NCBI RefSeq assembly: GCF_000721495.1
Contig: NZ_JOHY01000014.1
Coordinates: forward strand, 68,697-132,696
Source of the DNA: Streptomyces sp. NRRL F-5123
GTDB lineage: Bacteria > Actinomycetota > Actinomycetes > Streptomycetales > Streptomycetaceae
DNA length: 64,000 nucleotides
Direction of reading: 5' to 3'
The translations under genes and the position numbers were made by a program. Positions 1-8,604 of the stretch are shown one piece after another. Position 1 is the stretch's first letter. Each line of letters begins with the position of its first letter. The notes beneath the pieces were generated by a model. That model did not search any database and was not told the DNA's origin. It worked only from the letters and a program-made list of their open reading frames with translations.

Positions 1-269
1 GGACGCTGACGGCGTATCCGGGCACGCTCGCGGACCCGCTGGAGATATCCGGGCTGAAGGGCCTGGAGTTCCTGGAGCTGGGGCCGGAGGAGTGGCGGGT
101 GCTGCTGGACGCCGGCGCGGTGCCGTGCGGCCTGGCTGCGGCCGCGATCGTCGCGTACGGCTGCGAGCTGGGGGAGACGGTCGCGCTCTCCAACGAGCTG
201 CTCGCGCTGTCGGGCCGCCCGCAGATCACCGACGAGGTCCTGCACGGCGACCTCGGCCCGCTGCAGTAG
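1..269 (+). CDS. Unrecognised protein, C-terminal end only
   Basis: The window opens inside a gene. The frame that stays open from base 3 to the TAG at 267-269 encodes about 88 residues ending in GDLGPLQ. The first third contains leucine-spaced text (LEISGLKGLEFLELGPEEW) reminiscent of a leucine-rich-repeat or immunity-like protein, followed by an Ala/Leu-rich helix-like stretch. There is too little sequence to assign a family. Codon use (G/C at the third position) is that of a normal gene of this genome, so I take it as real. It converges on pntB, whose stop lies about 56 bases downstream. Confidence 0.55.
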   Translation, partial: TLTAYPGTLADPLEISGLKGLEFLELGPEEWRVLLDAGAVPCGLAAAAIVAYGCELGETVALSNELLALSGRPQITDEVLHGDLGPLQ

Positions 270-325
270 CACGCGGGGCGGCGGGCCGCACCGGTCCGCC
301 GCCCCCCGCCCCCGCCGCGGCAGGC

Positions 326-1732
326 TCACAGCGCCCGCAGGATGTCCTCGACCCGCTCCTTCGCGTCGCCGAACAGCATCTGGCTGTTGTCCCGGAAGAA
401 CAGCGGGTTCTGCACCCCCGCGTAGCCGGGGTTCATCGACCGCTTGAAGACGACGACGTTCTCCGCCTCCCACACCCGCAGCACGGGCATGCCGGCGATC
501 GGGCTGCCGGGGTCGTCGACCGCCGCGGGGTTGACGGTGTCGTTCGCGCCGATGACCAGGACCACCGTGGTCGCGGCCAGGTCGTCGTTGATCTCGTCCA
601 TCTCCAGCACGATGTCGTACGGCACCTTCGCCTCGGCCAGCAGCACGTTCATGTGCCCCGGCAGCCGGCCGGCGACCGGGTGGATGCCGAACCGCACCTC
701 GACGCCCATGTCCCGCAGCCTGCGCGTCAGATCGGCCACCGGGTACTGCGCCTGTGCCACCGCCATGCCGTAGCCGGGGGTGATGACGACCGACCGGGCG
801 TCCTTGAGCAGCTTCGCCGTGCCGGATGCGTCGATCTCGCGGTGCTCGCCGTAGTCGGTGGTGTCGGCCGGGCCCGTCTCGACGCCGAAACCGCCCGCGA
901 TGACCGAGAGGAACGAGCGGTTCATCGCCGTGCACATGATGTACGACAGGTACGCACCGGACGAGCCGACCAGCGCGCCCGTCACGATCAGCAGGTTGTT
1001 GTCGAGCAGGAATCCGGACGCGGCGGCCGCCCAGCCCGAGTAGCTGTTCAGCATCGACACGACGACCGGCATGTCGCCGCCGCCGATCGACGCCACCAGG
1101 TGCAGGCCGAGCGCCAGCGCCACCGCGGTCACGGCGACCAGCAGGCCCACGTTCGGCGAGACCACGAAGGCCACCGTGAGTCCCGCGAAGGCCGCGAGCG
1201 CGCCCAGGTTGAGCAGGTTGCGGCCGGGCAGCATCAGCGGGCTGGACCTGATGCGCGCCGACAGCTTGAGGAAGGCGATGATCGAGCCGGTGAAGGTCAC
1301 CGCGCCGATGAAGACGCCGACGAAGACCTCGGCGTGGTGGATGCGCAGCAGGTCGGACGCGATCTCGTGCTGCCCGGCGCCCTTGGCCTCGACGTCCAGG
1401 TAGCCGTTCCAGCCGACCAGCACGGCGGCGAGGCCGACGAAGCTGTGCAGTATCGCGATGAGTTCCGGCATGCCGGTCATCTCGACCCGGCGCGCCCGCC
1501 ACAGGCCGATGCCCGCGCCGACGACCATGGCCGCGACGAGCAGCCCCATGCCGGTGGCCGCGATGCTGCGCGAGGCCAGCCCGATGGTCGCGGCCAGCGC
1601 GATGGCCATGCCGGCGATGCCGTAGACCACGCCGGAGCGGGACGTCTCGTGCCGGGACAGCCCGGCGAGGGAGAGGATGAAGAGCAGCGCGGCGACGACG
1701 TAGGCAGCCTGCGCGGCGGTCGATGCGGTCAC
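326..1732 (-). CDS. pntB: NAD(P) transhydrogenase subunit beta
   Basis: Encodes 468 residues, the usual length for PntB. The protein forms the membrane proton channel and the NADP(H)-binding domain III of the proton-translocating transhydrogenase, which moves hydride from NADH to NADP+ at the expense of the proton gradient. About nine hydrophobic segments occupy residues 5-270; the C-terminal soluble third has the dIII signature [14 protein letters not shown], then [10 protein letters not shown] and [16 protein letters not shown] near the end. It starts six bases after the pntA stop, so both are surely one transcript. Nothing is truncated and the family assignment is secure. Confidence 0.95.
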   Translation of the reverse strand: MTASTAAQAAYVVAALLFILSLAGLSRHETSRSGVVYGIAGMAIALAATIGLASRSIAATGMGLLVAAMVVGAGIGLWRARRVEMTGMPELIAILHSFVGLAAVLVGWNGYLDVEAKGAGQHEIASDLLRIHHAEVFVGVFIGAVTFTGSIIAFLKLSARIRSSPLMLPGRNLLNLGALAAFAGLTVAFVVSPNVGLLVAVTAVALALGLHLVASIGGGDMPVVVSMLNSYSGWAAAASGFLLDNNLLIVTGALVGSSGAYLSYIMCTAMNRSFLSVIAGGFGVETGPADTTDYGEHREIDASGTAKLLKDARSVVITPGYGMAVAQAQYPVADLTRRLRDMGVEVRFGIHPVAGRLPGHMNVLLAEAKVPYDIVLEMDEINDDLAATTVVLVIGANDTVNPAAVDDPGSPIAGMPVLRVWEAENVVVFKRSMNPGYAGVQNPLFFRDNSQMLFGDAKERVEDILRAL

Positions 1733-1738
1733 GGCGCA

Positions 1739-3295
1739 TCAGTCCTTCGCGAACATCGACAGCATGCGCCGCGTCACCGCGAAGCCGCCGAAGATGTTGA
1801 TCGACGCCAGGAGGACCGCCGCGAAGGCGAGCACGGTGACCGCGGTGTGCGCGTGCCCGATCTGCAGCATCGCGCCGACCACGATGATCCCGGAGATCGC
1901 GTTCGTCACCGACATCAGCGGGGTGTGCAGCGCGTGGTGCACGTGCCCGATGACGTAGTAGCCGATCACGATGGCCAGCACGAAGACCGTGAGGTTGCCG
2001 ATCAGCTGCTGCGGGGCGAAGGCCGTGGCGAGGAACAGCAGCGCCGCCCCCAGGCCCACCACGGCGTACCGGCGCGCGGTCGTCGCGGCGCGGCTGCGCA
2101 CCGGCGCGGCGGGTGGTGCGGGGGGCGGCGCGGCCGCGGGCTGCGGTGCGGCTGAGACCTGCACGGGCGGTGGCGGCCAGGTCGTCGTGCCCTCGCGCGT
2201 CACGGTGACCGAGCGCTGCACGACGTCGTCGAAGTCCAGCACCAGCTGCCCGTCCTTGCCGGGCGTCAGCAGCTTCAGCAGGTTGACCAGGTTGGTGCCG
2301 TACAGCTGCGAGGCCTGCGCGGGCAGCCGCGCGGCCAGGTCGGTGAACCCGATGACGGTGACCTGGTTGTCGGTGACGACCGTCTCGCCCGCGACCGACC
2401 CGGCGACGTTGCCGCCCTGGGCCGCGGCCATGTCCACGATCACGCTGCCGGGCCGCATGGCCGCCACCATCTCCGCGGTGACCAGCCGCGGCGCCGGGCG
2501 GCCCGGGACGAGGGCGGTGGTGATGAGGATGTCGGTGTCCGGCAGGGTCTTCGCGTAGAGCGCGGCGGCACGGGAGTTGTAGTCGTCCGACATCTCCTTG
2601 GCATAACCGGTCGCGCTGACCTCGACGTCCGCCGACTCCACCGCGAGGTACTCGCCGCCCAGCGACCTGACCTGGTCGGCGACCTCCGGGCGCGGGTCGG
2701 TGGCCCGCACCACCGCGCCCAGGCTGCCCGCCGCGCCGATCGCCGCGAGGCCCGCCACGCCCGCTCCGGCCACCAGCACCTTCGCGGGCGGCACCTTGCC
2801 GGCTGCGGTGACCTGGCCGGTGAAGAATCGCCCGAAGGCGTGAGCGGCCTCGACCACCGCGCGGTAACCCGCGATGTTGGCCATGGAGCTGAGCACGTCC
2901 ATCGACTGGGCGCGCGAGATGCGCGGCACCGCGTCCATCGCGAGCGCCGTCACCGAGGCCCGTGCCAGCGCCTCCAGCAGCTCCGGACGCTGCCCGGGGG
3001 CGAGCAGCGAGACGAGCACCGCGCCCTCCCGCAGCAGGGCGATCTCCTCCTCCACCGGCGCGTCGACCGCCAGGACGACGTCGGCGCCCCACACTTCCGT
3101 ACGGCTCCCGATCGAGGCCCCGGCCTCCCGGTACGCCTCGTCGCCGATGCTGGCGGCGAGCCCCGCGCCGGACTCCACCACCACCTCGTAGCCGAGGCCC
3201 CGCAGTTGCGCGACCGTCAGCGCGGTGGCCGCCACCCGTGTCTCCCCGTCGCGCGCTTCGGACACGACGCCCACTCGTTGACCTTGCTGACTCAC
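1739..3295 (-). CDS. pntA: NAD(P) transhydrogenase subunit alpha
   Basis: Encodes 518 residues in the single-chain PntA arrangement. Residues 1-370 form the NAD-binding domain I related to alanine dehydrogenase ([16 protein letters not shown] at the start, [22 protein letters not shown] as the Rossmann loop, then [12 protein letters not shown]). A Pro/Ala linker follows and the last 110 residues carry four membrane helices that pair with PntB. I chose GTG at 3295 because AGAGGA lies about seven bases upstream and the protein begins at the conserved domain; the open frame continues further upstream but that part has no family resemblance. It is first gene of the pntA-pntB operon, divergent from the kinase. 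Confidence 0.93.
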   Translation of the reverse strand: MSQQGQRVGVVSEARDGETRVAATALTVAQLRGLGYEVVVESGAGLAASIGDEAYREAGASIGSRTEVWGADVVLAVDAPVEEEIALLREGAVLVSLLAPGQRPELLEALARASVTALAMDAVPRISRAQSMDVLSSMANIAGYRAVVEAAHAFGRFFTGQVTAAGKVPPAKVLVAGAGVAGLAAIGAAGSLGAVVRATDPRPEVADQVRSLGGEYLAVESADVEVSATGYAKEMSDDYNSRAAALYAKTLPDTDILITTALVPGRPAPRLVTAEMVAAMRPGSVIVDMAAAQGGNVAGSVAGETVVTDNQVTVIGFTDLAARLPAQASQLYGTNLVNLLKLLTPGKDGQLVLDFDDVVQRSVTVTREGTTTWPPPPVQVSAAPQPAAAPPPAPPAAPVRSRAATTARRYAVVGLGAALLFLATAFAPQQLIGNLTVFVLAIVIGYYVIGHVHHALHTPLMSVTNAISGIIVVGAMLQIGHAHTAVTVLAFAAVLLASINIFGGFAVTRRMLSMFAKD

Positions 3296-3534
3296 ACTGG
3301 GTCCTCTCTGGTCGGCGTTCCACCTCGGCTGAGGCGGTGACTGCCCGGGACTACCCGGAAAGCAGCCGCGGTTCGGGCCCGGCACGCGCCGCGTGCCGAT
3401 TCCGGCCGGGCACGCAGCGCAGGACGCGGCACGGCAGAACCGCATGATCCCGCCCCGGGCGCGGGCGCACCACTGTGCGAACGCCGTACGCCCGCCCGCC
3501 GACCCGTAGTCTGGGGCCGACGCGGGAGGGGTGC

Positions 3535-4953
3535 GTGGAACGGATCGGCACATACGGGGTCGTGCGCAAGCTCGGCGAAGGCGGCATGGGCACGGTGTGG
3601 CTGGCGAAGTCCCGCGGCGGGCGGCTGGTGGCGGTGAAACTCGTCCGGCCCGAACTGGCCGGCGACCCCGCCTTCCGGGCCCGCTTCCGCGCCGAGGTGG
3701 CCGCCGCCCGCAGCGTCGGCGGCTTCCACACCGCGCCGGTCGTCGACGCCGACCCGGAGGCCGCCGAGCCCTGGCTCGCCACCGCCTACGTCCCCGGGCC
3801 GACGCTGAGTCAACTCCTCGCCGCCGAAGGGCCGATGGACGAGCCCCGGCTGCGCGAGCTGGGCGCCGCGCTCGCCGAGGCGCTGCAGGCGATCCACCGC
3901 TGCGGGCTGGTGCACCGGGACCTGAAGCCCGGGAACATCGTCATGGCCGGCGACGGACCCCGCGTGCTGGACTTCGGCATCGCCCGCGCGATGGACGACG
4001 CGCGCCTCACCACGACCGGCACGGCCTTCGGCACGCCCGGCTTCCTCGCGCCCGAGCAGGCCGAGGGCCACGACGTCGGCCCGGCCGCCGACGTCTTCGC
4101 CTTCGGCGCGGTGCTCGTCGCTGCCGCGGGCGGCAGCGCCTTCGGCGGCGGCACCCCGGTCGCGCAGATCTACCGCTCCGTGCACGGCGATCCCGACCTG
4201 TCCGCGGTGCCGGACGCGCTGCGCGCGCTGGTCGCCGCGTGCCTGGCGAAGGCGCCGGAGTGGCGGCCCACCACGGAGGAGCTGCTGGACCGGCTCAGTC
4301 CGCTGGACGGCCCGCCCGCGGCGTCCGCCGCACCGACGTCGTACGCGCTCGCTCCGCCGCGGGAGCGCGACACGCCGGTGCCGCCGGGGACGGGGGAGCG
4401 CGACACGCCCGGGCCGCCGGGAGCGGGGGACGTACCGCCGCAGGGGGCGCCGGGCCTTGCGCCGCAGGTCCCGGTGCCCGTTCCGCCGCCGCCCGCGTAC
4501 CCGCCGTCGGCGTACGGGGCCGGATCCGTGTCCGCCGCGCCGGCGCCGCCGTACGCCGCCGGGCCGCCGTACGCACCGGGTGCGGGGCCGGGCGGTGGCG
4601 CGCTGCCGCCGTCGCCGTACGGCCCCGGGGCGCCGATACCGCCGCCGGGCGCGGCCGCGGGGCAGGGGATGCCGGAATTCCTGGCCATGGACCGCAAGAA
4701 CGCCGTCGTCCTCGACCACGCGGGCGTGTCGCTGGGCACCGACGGACAGGTCGCCGAAGTGCCCTGGCACGCCGTCGACTTCGCGTGGTGCGAGCGCGCC
4801 GCCGGGCGCGGCCACACCCTCCTGGTGGGGGTGTCGCTGCGCGACGGCACCGTCTTCTCGTGCGCGGTCACCACCCGCAGGCCCGCCGAGCTGGAGGCCT
4901 GGATCGTGCAGTTCAACGCGACCCTGAGCTACTACAGCCCCGAGGAGGACTGA
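3535..4953 (+). CDS. Serine/threonine protein kinase, soluble
   Basis: Encodes 472 residues. Residues 1-260 are a complete Hanks-type kinase domain: Gly loop GEGGMGTVW, catalytic lysine K35 in [14 protein letters not shown] with catalytic D129, DFG at D146, and APEQAEG. A low-complexity Pro/Gly/Ala/Tyr linker follows (about 270-385), then a roughly 90-residue C-terminal domain beginning [21 protein letters not shown] and ending SYYSPEED. There is no transmembrane helix or PASTA repeat, so this is a cytosolic kinase rather than a PknB-type receptor. GTG at 3535 has GGGAGGGG just upstream; a TAGTCT hexamer at 3507-3512 is a good -10 box. Substrates are unknown. Confidence 0.9.
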   Translation: MERIGTYGVVRKLGEGGMGTVWLAKSRGGRLVAVKLVRPELAGDPAFRARFRAEVAAARSVGGFHTAPVVDADPEAAEPWLATAYVPGPTLSQLLAAEGPMDEPRLRELGAALAEALQAIHRCGLVHRDLKPGNIVMAGDGPRVLDFGIARAMDDARLTTTGTAFGTPGFLAPEQAEGHDVGPAADVFAFGAVLVAAAGGSAFGGGTPVAQIYRSVHGDPDLSAVPDALRALVAACLAKAPEWRPTTEELLDRLSPLDGPPAASAAPTSYALAPPRERDTPVPPGTGERDTPGPPGAGDVPPQGAPGLAPQVPVPVPPPPAYPPSAYGAGSVSAAPAPPYAAGPPYAPGAGPGGGALPPSPYGPGAPIPPPGAAAGQGMPEFLAMDRKNAVVLDHAGVSLGTDGQVAEVPWHAVDFAWCERAAGRGHTLLVGVSLRDGTVFSCAVTTRRPAELEAWIVQFNATLSYYSPEED

Positions 4954-5010
4954 TCCCGGGGCGGGGGAGCGGCGGGGAAAAACCGGATGCGGCCGCCGGT
5001 GCGTACGCGC

Positions 5011-5016
5011 TAGCGT
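5011..5016 (+). promoter_or_regulatory. -10 box of leaderless thr leader transcript
   Basis: TAGCGT lies seven bases before an ATG at 5024, which is the spacing expected when transcription starts at or next to the start codon. No Shine-Dalgarno sequence precedes that ATG, so the short leader peptide is probably read from a leaderless mRNA, as is common for actinobacterial leader peptides. The -35 region is not recognisable. Confidence 0.5.
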
Positions 5017-5023
5017 CCGCCGT

Positions 5024-5074
5024 ATGAGAAGCCACGGTCGCACGACGACGCCGGAGTACGTCCCGGCGCGCTGA
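5024..5074 (+). CDS. Threonine leader peptide
   Basis: A 16-codon reading frame encodes MRSHGRTTTPEYVPAR, with three consecutive threonine ACG codons at 5042-5050. It precedes a strong hairpin and then a threonyl-tRNA synthetase gene, the arrangement of a ribosome-mediated attenuator: a ribosome stalled on Thr codons when charged tRNA-Thr is scarce would favour an antiterminator. An internal hairpin, CGCCGG at 5049-5054 with CCGGCG at 5063-5068, overlaps the last Thr codon and could be the pause structure. The start has a -10 hexamer but no ribosome binding site. The function is inferred from the layout. Confidence 0.6.
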   Translation: MRSHGRTTTPEYVPAR

Positions 5075-5088
5075 CCGTTGTCCGAAAA

Positions 5089-5122
5089 GCGAAGCCCCGG
5101 GGCGGGTGCCCCGGGGCTTCGC
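5089..5122 (+). terminator. Attenuator hairpin before thrS-like gene
   Basis: GCGAAGCCCCGGGGC pairs perfectly with GCCCCGGGGCTTCGC across a four-base GGGT loop, giving a 15-bp stem. It has no U-run, as is usual for streptomycete terminators. It sits 15 bases after the leader-peptide stop and 40 bases before the synthetase start, so it is well placed to block readthrough when threonyl-tRNA is plentiful. Confidence 0.65.
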
Positions 5123-5162
5123 CGCGCCGTCACCCGCCTCGCCGTCCGCGAGGAGACCCGCG

Positions 5163-6401
5163 ATGCACGACCACCGCAAGCTCGGCCGCGAACTCGCCCT
5201 GTTCGACACCGATCCGCTCGTCGGCGCCGGACTGCCGTACTGGCTGCCGGCCGGCGCCGCCGTCCGGCACGAGCTGGAGACCTACGTCCGCGAGGAGGAG
5301 CGCCGCGCGGGCTACCGGCACGTCTACTCGCCCGTGCTCGGCAAGCGCGAGCTGTACGAGGTGTCCGGGCACTGGTCGCACTACAGCGACGACATGTTCC
5401 CGCCCATGGACCTCGGCGGCGAGCAGTTCGTGCTGCGCCCCAGCCTGTGCCCGCACCACGCGCTGATCTACCGCCACCGAGCCCGCAGCCACCGCGAACT
5501 CCCGCTGCGCATCGCCGAACTGGGCGGCATGTACCGCTCGGAGCTCTCCGGCGTCCTCGGCGGCCTGACCCGCGTGCGGGCCATCCAGCTCAACGACGCG
5601 CACATCTTCTGCACCCTCGGCCAGGCCGCCGCCGAGGCCCGCGACGCCCTGCGGATGATCGCCCGCGCCTACCGGGTGCTGGGCATCGAGCCCGTGCGCC
5701 ACCGGCTCTCGCTCGCCGGCCCCGGCGGCAAGTACGTCGGCGACGCCGGTATGTGGCGGCGGGCCGAGGCGCTGCTCACCGACGCGCTCGACGCCGCCGG
5801 GCTGGAGTACGAGGCGGCGCGGGGCGAGGCCGCGTTCTACGGGCCGAAGATCGACGTCCAGGTCGCCGACCCCGCCGGGCGGGAGAGCACCCTGTCCACC
5901 GTCCAGATCGACTTCCACCAGCCGGAGCGCTTCGGCCTGGAGTACGTGGGCCCGGACGGCCGGAAGCACCGCCCCGTCATGGTCCACCGCAGCGTGATCG
6001 GCAGTGTCGAACGCGCCGTCGCCCATCTCGTCGAGCGCCACGGCGGCGCCTTCCCCGGCTGGCTCGCCCCCGTCCAGCTGGTGCTGCTGCCGCTGACCGG
6101 CGACGAAGTGCCGTACGCCGAGCGGCTGCTGGACCGCTGCCTCGCGCAGGGGCTGCGCGCCGAGGTCGCCCATCCGGCGCAGGGCACCCTCGCCGCCCGG
6201 GTGCGGGCCGGGCGCCTCGTCCCGTGGCAGGCCGTCCTCGGCCCGCGGGAAGCCGCCGACGGCACCCTGGCGCTGCGGCTGCGCGACGGCCGCCGGCCCG
6301 CCGCGCTTCCGGCCGGGGACGCGGTGGCCCGTGTCGCCGCCCTGGTCCGGGCCCGCACCGCCGAGCTGTGGGAGGACGCCGGGGCGGAACGCGCGGGGTG
6401 A
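5163..6401 (+). CDS. Threonyl-tRNA synthetase lacking TGS and editing domains
   Basis: Encodes 412 residues, against roughly 640-660 for full ThrRS. It contains the class II catalytic core (LYEVSGHWSHYSDDMF, then RPSLCPHHALIYRHRARSHRELPLR), all three zinc/substrate ligands by position (C96, H147, H275), the motif-2 region ELSGVLGGLTRVR, and a C-terminal anticodon-binding domain from about residue 300. The N-terminal TGS and hydrolytic editing domains are absent, with no sign that they were lost recently because the start has its own GAGGAG site eight bases upstream. It probably charges tRNA-Thr without correcting Ser errors, as a second, inducible copy. A role in resistance to a ThrRS inhibitor is possible but not shown. 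Confidence 0.88.
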   Translation: MHDHRKLGRELALFDTDPLVGAGLPYWLPAGAAVRHELETYVREEERRAGYRHVYSPVLGKRELYEVSGHWSHYSDDMFPPMDLGGEQFVLRPSLCPHHALIYRHRARSHRELPLRIAELGGMYRSELSGVLGGLTRVRAIQLNDAHIFCTLGQAAAEARDALRMIARAYRVLGIEPVRHRLSLAGPGGKYVGDAGMWRRAEALLTDALDAAGLEYEAARGEAAFYGPKIDVQVADPAGRESTLSTVQIDFHQPERFGLEYVGPDGRKHRPVMVHRSVIGSVERAVAHLVERHGGAFPGWLAPVQLVLLPLTGDEVPYAERLLDRCLAQGLRAEVAHPAQGTLAARVRAGRLVPWQAVLGPREAADGTLALRLRDGRRPAALPAGDAVARVAALVRARTAELWEDAGAERAG

Positions 6402-6460
6402 GCCGGTGCCCGCGTCCCCGGCGGGCCGCCGGGGACGCGGGGAGGGGCGCCGCGGGCCGG

Positions 6461-6904
6461 TCAGGCGGGGCCGTCGTAGAGGGCGACGTCCTTGAGCGCG
6501 GTGCGGAAGCCGGTCGCGTCCGCGGCGGTGAGGGGGGCCAGGAAGCGGCGCTCGGCCTCGTCGCTCGCGGCGGTGGCGCGGCGCAGGGTGTCGGTGCCCT
6601 GCTCGGTCAGGACGACGACGTTGCGGCGCCGGTCGGCCGGGTCGGGGCGGCGGGCCAGCAGGCCCTTGCCCTCCAGGGTGTCGAGGAAGGTGACCATCGT
6701 CGTGCGGTCGACGCCGAGGCGGGCGGCCGCCCGCTGCTGGGAGGAGGGGGCCTCCTGGCCGGCGAGCACCAGGAGCACGGCCAGCTCGCGGCCGCTGATG
6801 CCGAAGGGGGCGAGCGCCTCCGCGTTGAGGGCGGCGAGCCGGGCCTGAGCGTGCTTCAGGAGGTGGCCGAGCCTGCCGTGCAGCTCGGCCGCTGTGGTGG
6901 ACAT
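6461..6904 (-). CDS. MarR-family transcriptional regulator
   Basis: Encodes 147 residues with the winged-helix layout of MarR proteins: GISGRELAVLLVLAGQEAPSSQQRAAARLGVDRTTMVTFLDTLEGKGLLARRPDPADRR spans helix-turn-helix and wing, with the conserved DRR in the wing. It is divergent from the SDR gene at 7053 and the shared upstream region carries three copies of a GATCGTCAG half-site, the likely autoregulatory operator. A TAAGGT hexamer lies close to the ATG on the minus strand, suggesting a leaderless transcript. The ligand is unknown. Confidence 0.88.
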   Translation of the reverse strand: MSTTAAELHGRLGHLLKHAQARLAALNAEALAPFGISGRELAVLLVLAGQEAPSSQQRAAARLGVDRTTMVTFLDTLEGKGLLARRPDPADRRRNVVVLTEQGTDTLRRATAASDEAERRFLAPLTAADATGFRTALKDVALYDGPA

Positions 6905-6926
6905 CCCCGAACCTTACAGCTAGCGT

Positions 6927-6967
6927 GATCGTCAGTGGCGCTGACGATCATCTGCTCTGATCGTCAG
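6927..6967. promoter_or_regulatory. Probable MarR operator, three half-sites
   Basis: GATCGTCAG at 6927-6935 and its inverse CTGACGATC at 6941-6949 form a perfect 9-bp inverted repeat with a five-base spacer; a third direct copy GATCGTCAG is at 6959-6967. The sites sit just outside the marR start and upstream of the oxidoreductase gene, where a MarR dimer would block both divergent promoters. Confidence 0.7.
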
Positions 6968-7052
6968 TTGATGCTGCGCGCTGTCGGCGCGCGTGACGCG
7001 CGCCCCCCGCCCCACCACCTCCCACCCACCCCTCCGGAACGGAGCGCCACGG

Positions 7053-8039
7053 ATGATCCTCGTCACGGGCGGGCTCGGCTTCGTCGGCTCGCACACCGCC
7101 CGCGCCCTGCTCGACCTCGGCGAATCCTGCGTGCTGGTCCAGCGCCGCCCGCCCGGCCCGCTTCCGGCCCTTCTCACGGGCGGCCGCGGCGCCGCCCGCG
7201 TCAACGTCGAGCAGGCCGACCTCGCCGACGCCGAGGCGCTCGGCCGGATCGGCGCCCGCCACCGCGTCACCGGCGTCATCCACCTCGCCCCCTCCGCCCC
7301 CTGGCCCCCCGGTGCCCCCGCTCCCGTCGCGGCGGCCCGCGACGCGCTCACCGGCCTGCTCAACGTCCTCCAGGCGGCAGCCGGGTGGCAGGTCTCCCGG
7401 GTGGTCCTCGCGAGCACGATCGGCGTCTACGCGGAAGCCACCGGCGCCACCACCGGCACCGCCGGGCCGCTCCGTGAGGACCAGCCGCTGGCGATGGGGG
7501 CCGGGCACGTCATACCGACCTTCAAGAAGATCGCCGAGCTGCTCGCCGGCCACCTCGGCGAAGCCGCCGGCGTCGATGTCGTCAGCGCGCGGATCGCCGG
7601 TGTCTGGGGGCCGCTCGGGCGGGCGGCGTCGCCCTTCTTCGCCCTGCCGCAGCTCGTGCACGCCGCCGCCCGGGGCGGTACGCCCGACCTCTCCGCGCTG
7701 CACGCCCCGCCCCGCGCCGGGCAGGGCGCCGACCTGATCTACGCCAGGGACTGCGGCCGCGCGCTCGCCCTGCTCCAGCGGGCGCCGCGGCTCGGCCACC
7801 GCACGTACAACGTCGGTTCGGGCCGGATCACCACCTACGCCGAGGTCCTGGACACGCTGGCCCGGCTCGCCCCCGAAGCGCCGCTCGGCCTGCCGCCGGG
7901 GCGCGATCCGGCGGCAGGCCCCGACGTCCGGCTGGACGTCACCCGGCTGCGCGAGGACACCGGTTACGCGCCTGCGTACGACACGGCGGGCGCGATGGCC
8001 GACTACCTGGACTGGCTCCGCGCCGGCAACCCGCGCTGA
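7053..8039 (+). CDS. NAD-dependent epimerase/dehydratase (extended SDR)
   Basis: Encodes 328 residues. The N-terminus MILVTGGLGFVGSHTARAL is the NAD(P)-binding Rossmann motif of extended SDRs; later segments (VVLASTIGVY, ARIAGVWGPLG, YNVGSGRITTYAEVLDTL) follow the family order. The catalytic YxxxK position reads IPTFK, so the usual tyrosine seems to be replaced, which argues for an unusual or non-epimerase activity. ATG at 7053 follows CGGAG; the open frame upstream is not conserved-looking. Expression is probably controlled by the divergent MarR protein through the operator about 90 bases upstream. Confidence 0.85.
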   Translation: MILVTGGLGFVGSHTARALLDLGESCVLVQRRPPGPLPALLTGGRGAARVNVEQADLADAEALGRIGARHRVTGVIHLAPSAPWPPGAPAPVAAARDALTGLLNVLQAAAGWQVSRVVLASTIGVYAEATGATTGTAGPLREDQPLAMGAGHVIPTFKKIAELLAGHLGEAAGVDVVSARIAGVWGPLGRAASPFFALPQLVHAAARGGTPDLSALHAPPRAGQGADLIYARDCGRALALLQRAPRLGHRTYNVGSGRITTYAEVLDTLARLAPEAPLGLPPGRDPAAGPDVRLDVTRLREDTGYAPAYDTAGAMADYLDWLRAGNPR

Positions 8040-8120
8040 GCCGCCGTCAGGACAGGGCCCGCTCGCCCAGCCCGCCGAGGGCCGCCACCGCCGGCGCCTC
8101 CACGCCCGTGGTGCGGCTGG

Positions 8121-8597
8121 TTGCACCGCGACGGTTCGGGCTACGCGCCCGCCGGCGTCAGGTACTTCGGCGTCCGGATCCCGGCGAGCGCAAGGCTCCC
8201 TCGCGGTCGGCACCGGCTGCTGCGAGACCGACCCGAAGACGCCGATGCGGCAGGGCTACCGCTGCACCGACACCCCGGACACCTGCACCGTCACCCCGGG
8301 CACCTCCACCGTCAGCGCGGACGGCTGCCACCCGCTTCCAGGCCGGCGCCCGCTTCGCCCTGCGCCGCCTCCCGCTCCCGCCCCCGGGGGGTGAGCCGCC
8401 GGACGGTGAGCCGCCGGACGGTGGCCGCCCGGCTGACGCGTACGGCGCCCGGCCGGGCGCGGGACCCACCCGGCACGGCCGGCCGCCCCGACACCACCTT
8501 CGGCACGACGAACGACGATGTCCTGGCCCAACTCGACCCGTCCTTCCGCGGCAAGGACGTCGTCCGGACGATCCGGGCCATCGACTGGCCGCAGTGA
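8121..8597 (+). pseudogene. Degenerate region, possible secreted-protein remnant
   Basis: The 565 bases between the SDR and the condensation gene hold no convincing intact gene. The open frame here begins HRDGSGYAPAGVRYFGVR and ends DDVLAQLDPSFRGKDVVRTIRAIDWPQ, both of which read like real protein, but the middle is Pro/Arg-rich shadow. In another frame the middle reads CCETDPKTPMRQGYRCTDT and continues with more cysteines, again protein-like. That suggests a gene broken by frameshifts. Short tandem repeats are embedded, notably two adjacent copies of GGTGAGCCGCCGGAC near 8392. I cannot name the parent family. Confidence 0.3.
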
Positions 8598-8604
8598 CGC
8601 GGCG

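Noticed and set aside
92..2155. Long plus-strand open frame of 687 codons opposite pntB and pntA
   Set aside because: It is an Arg/His/Asp-rich antisense shadow of the transhydrogenase genes, a normal effect of high GC; the minus-strand products match a known family.
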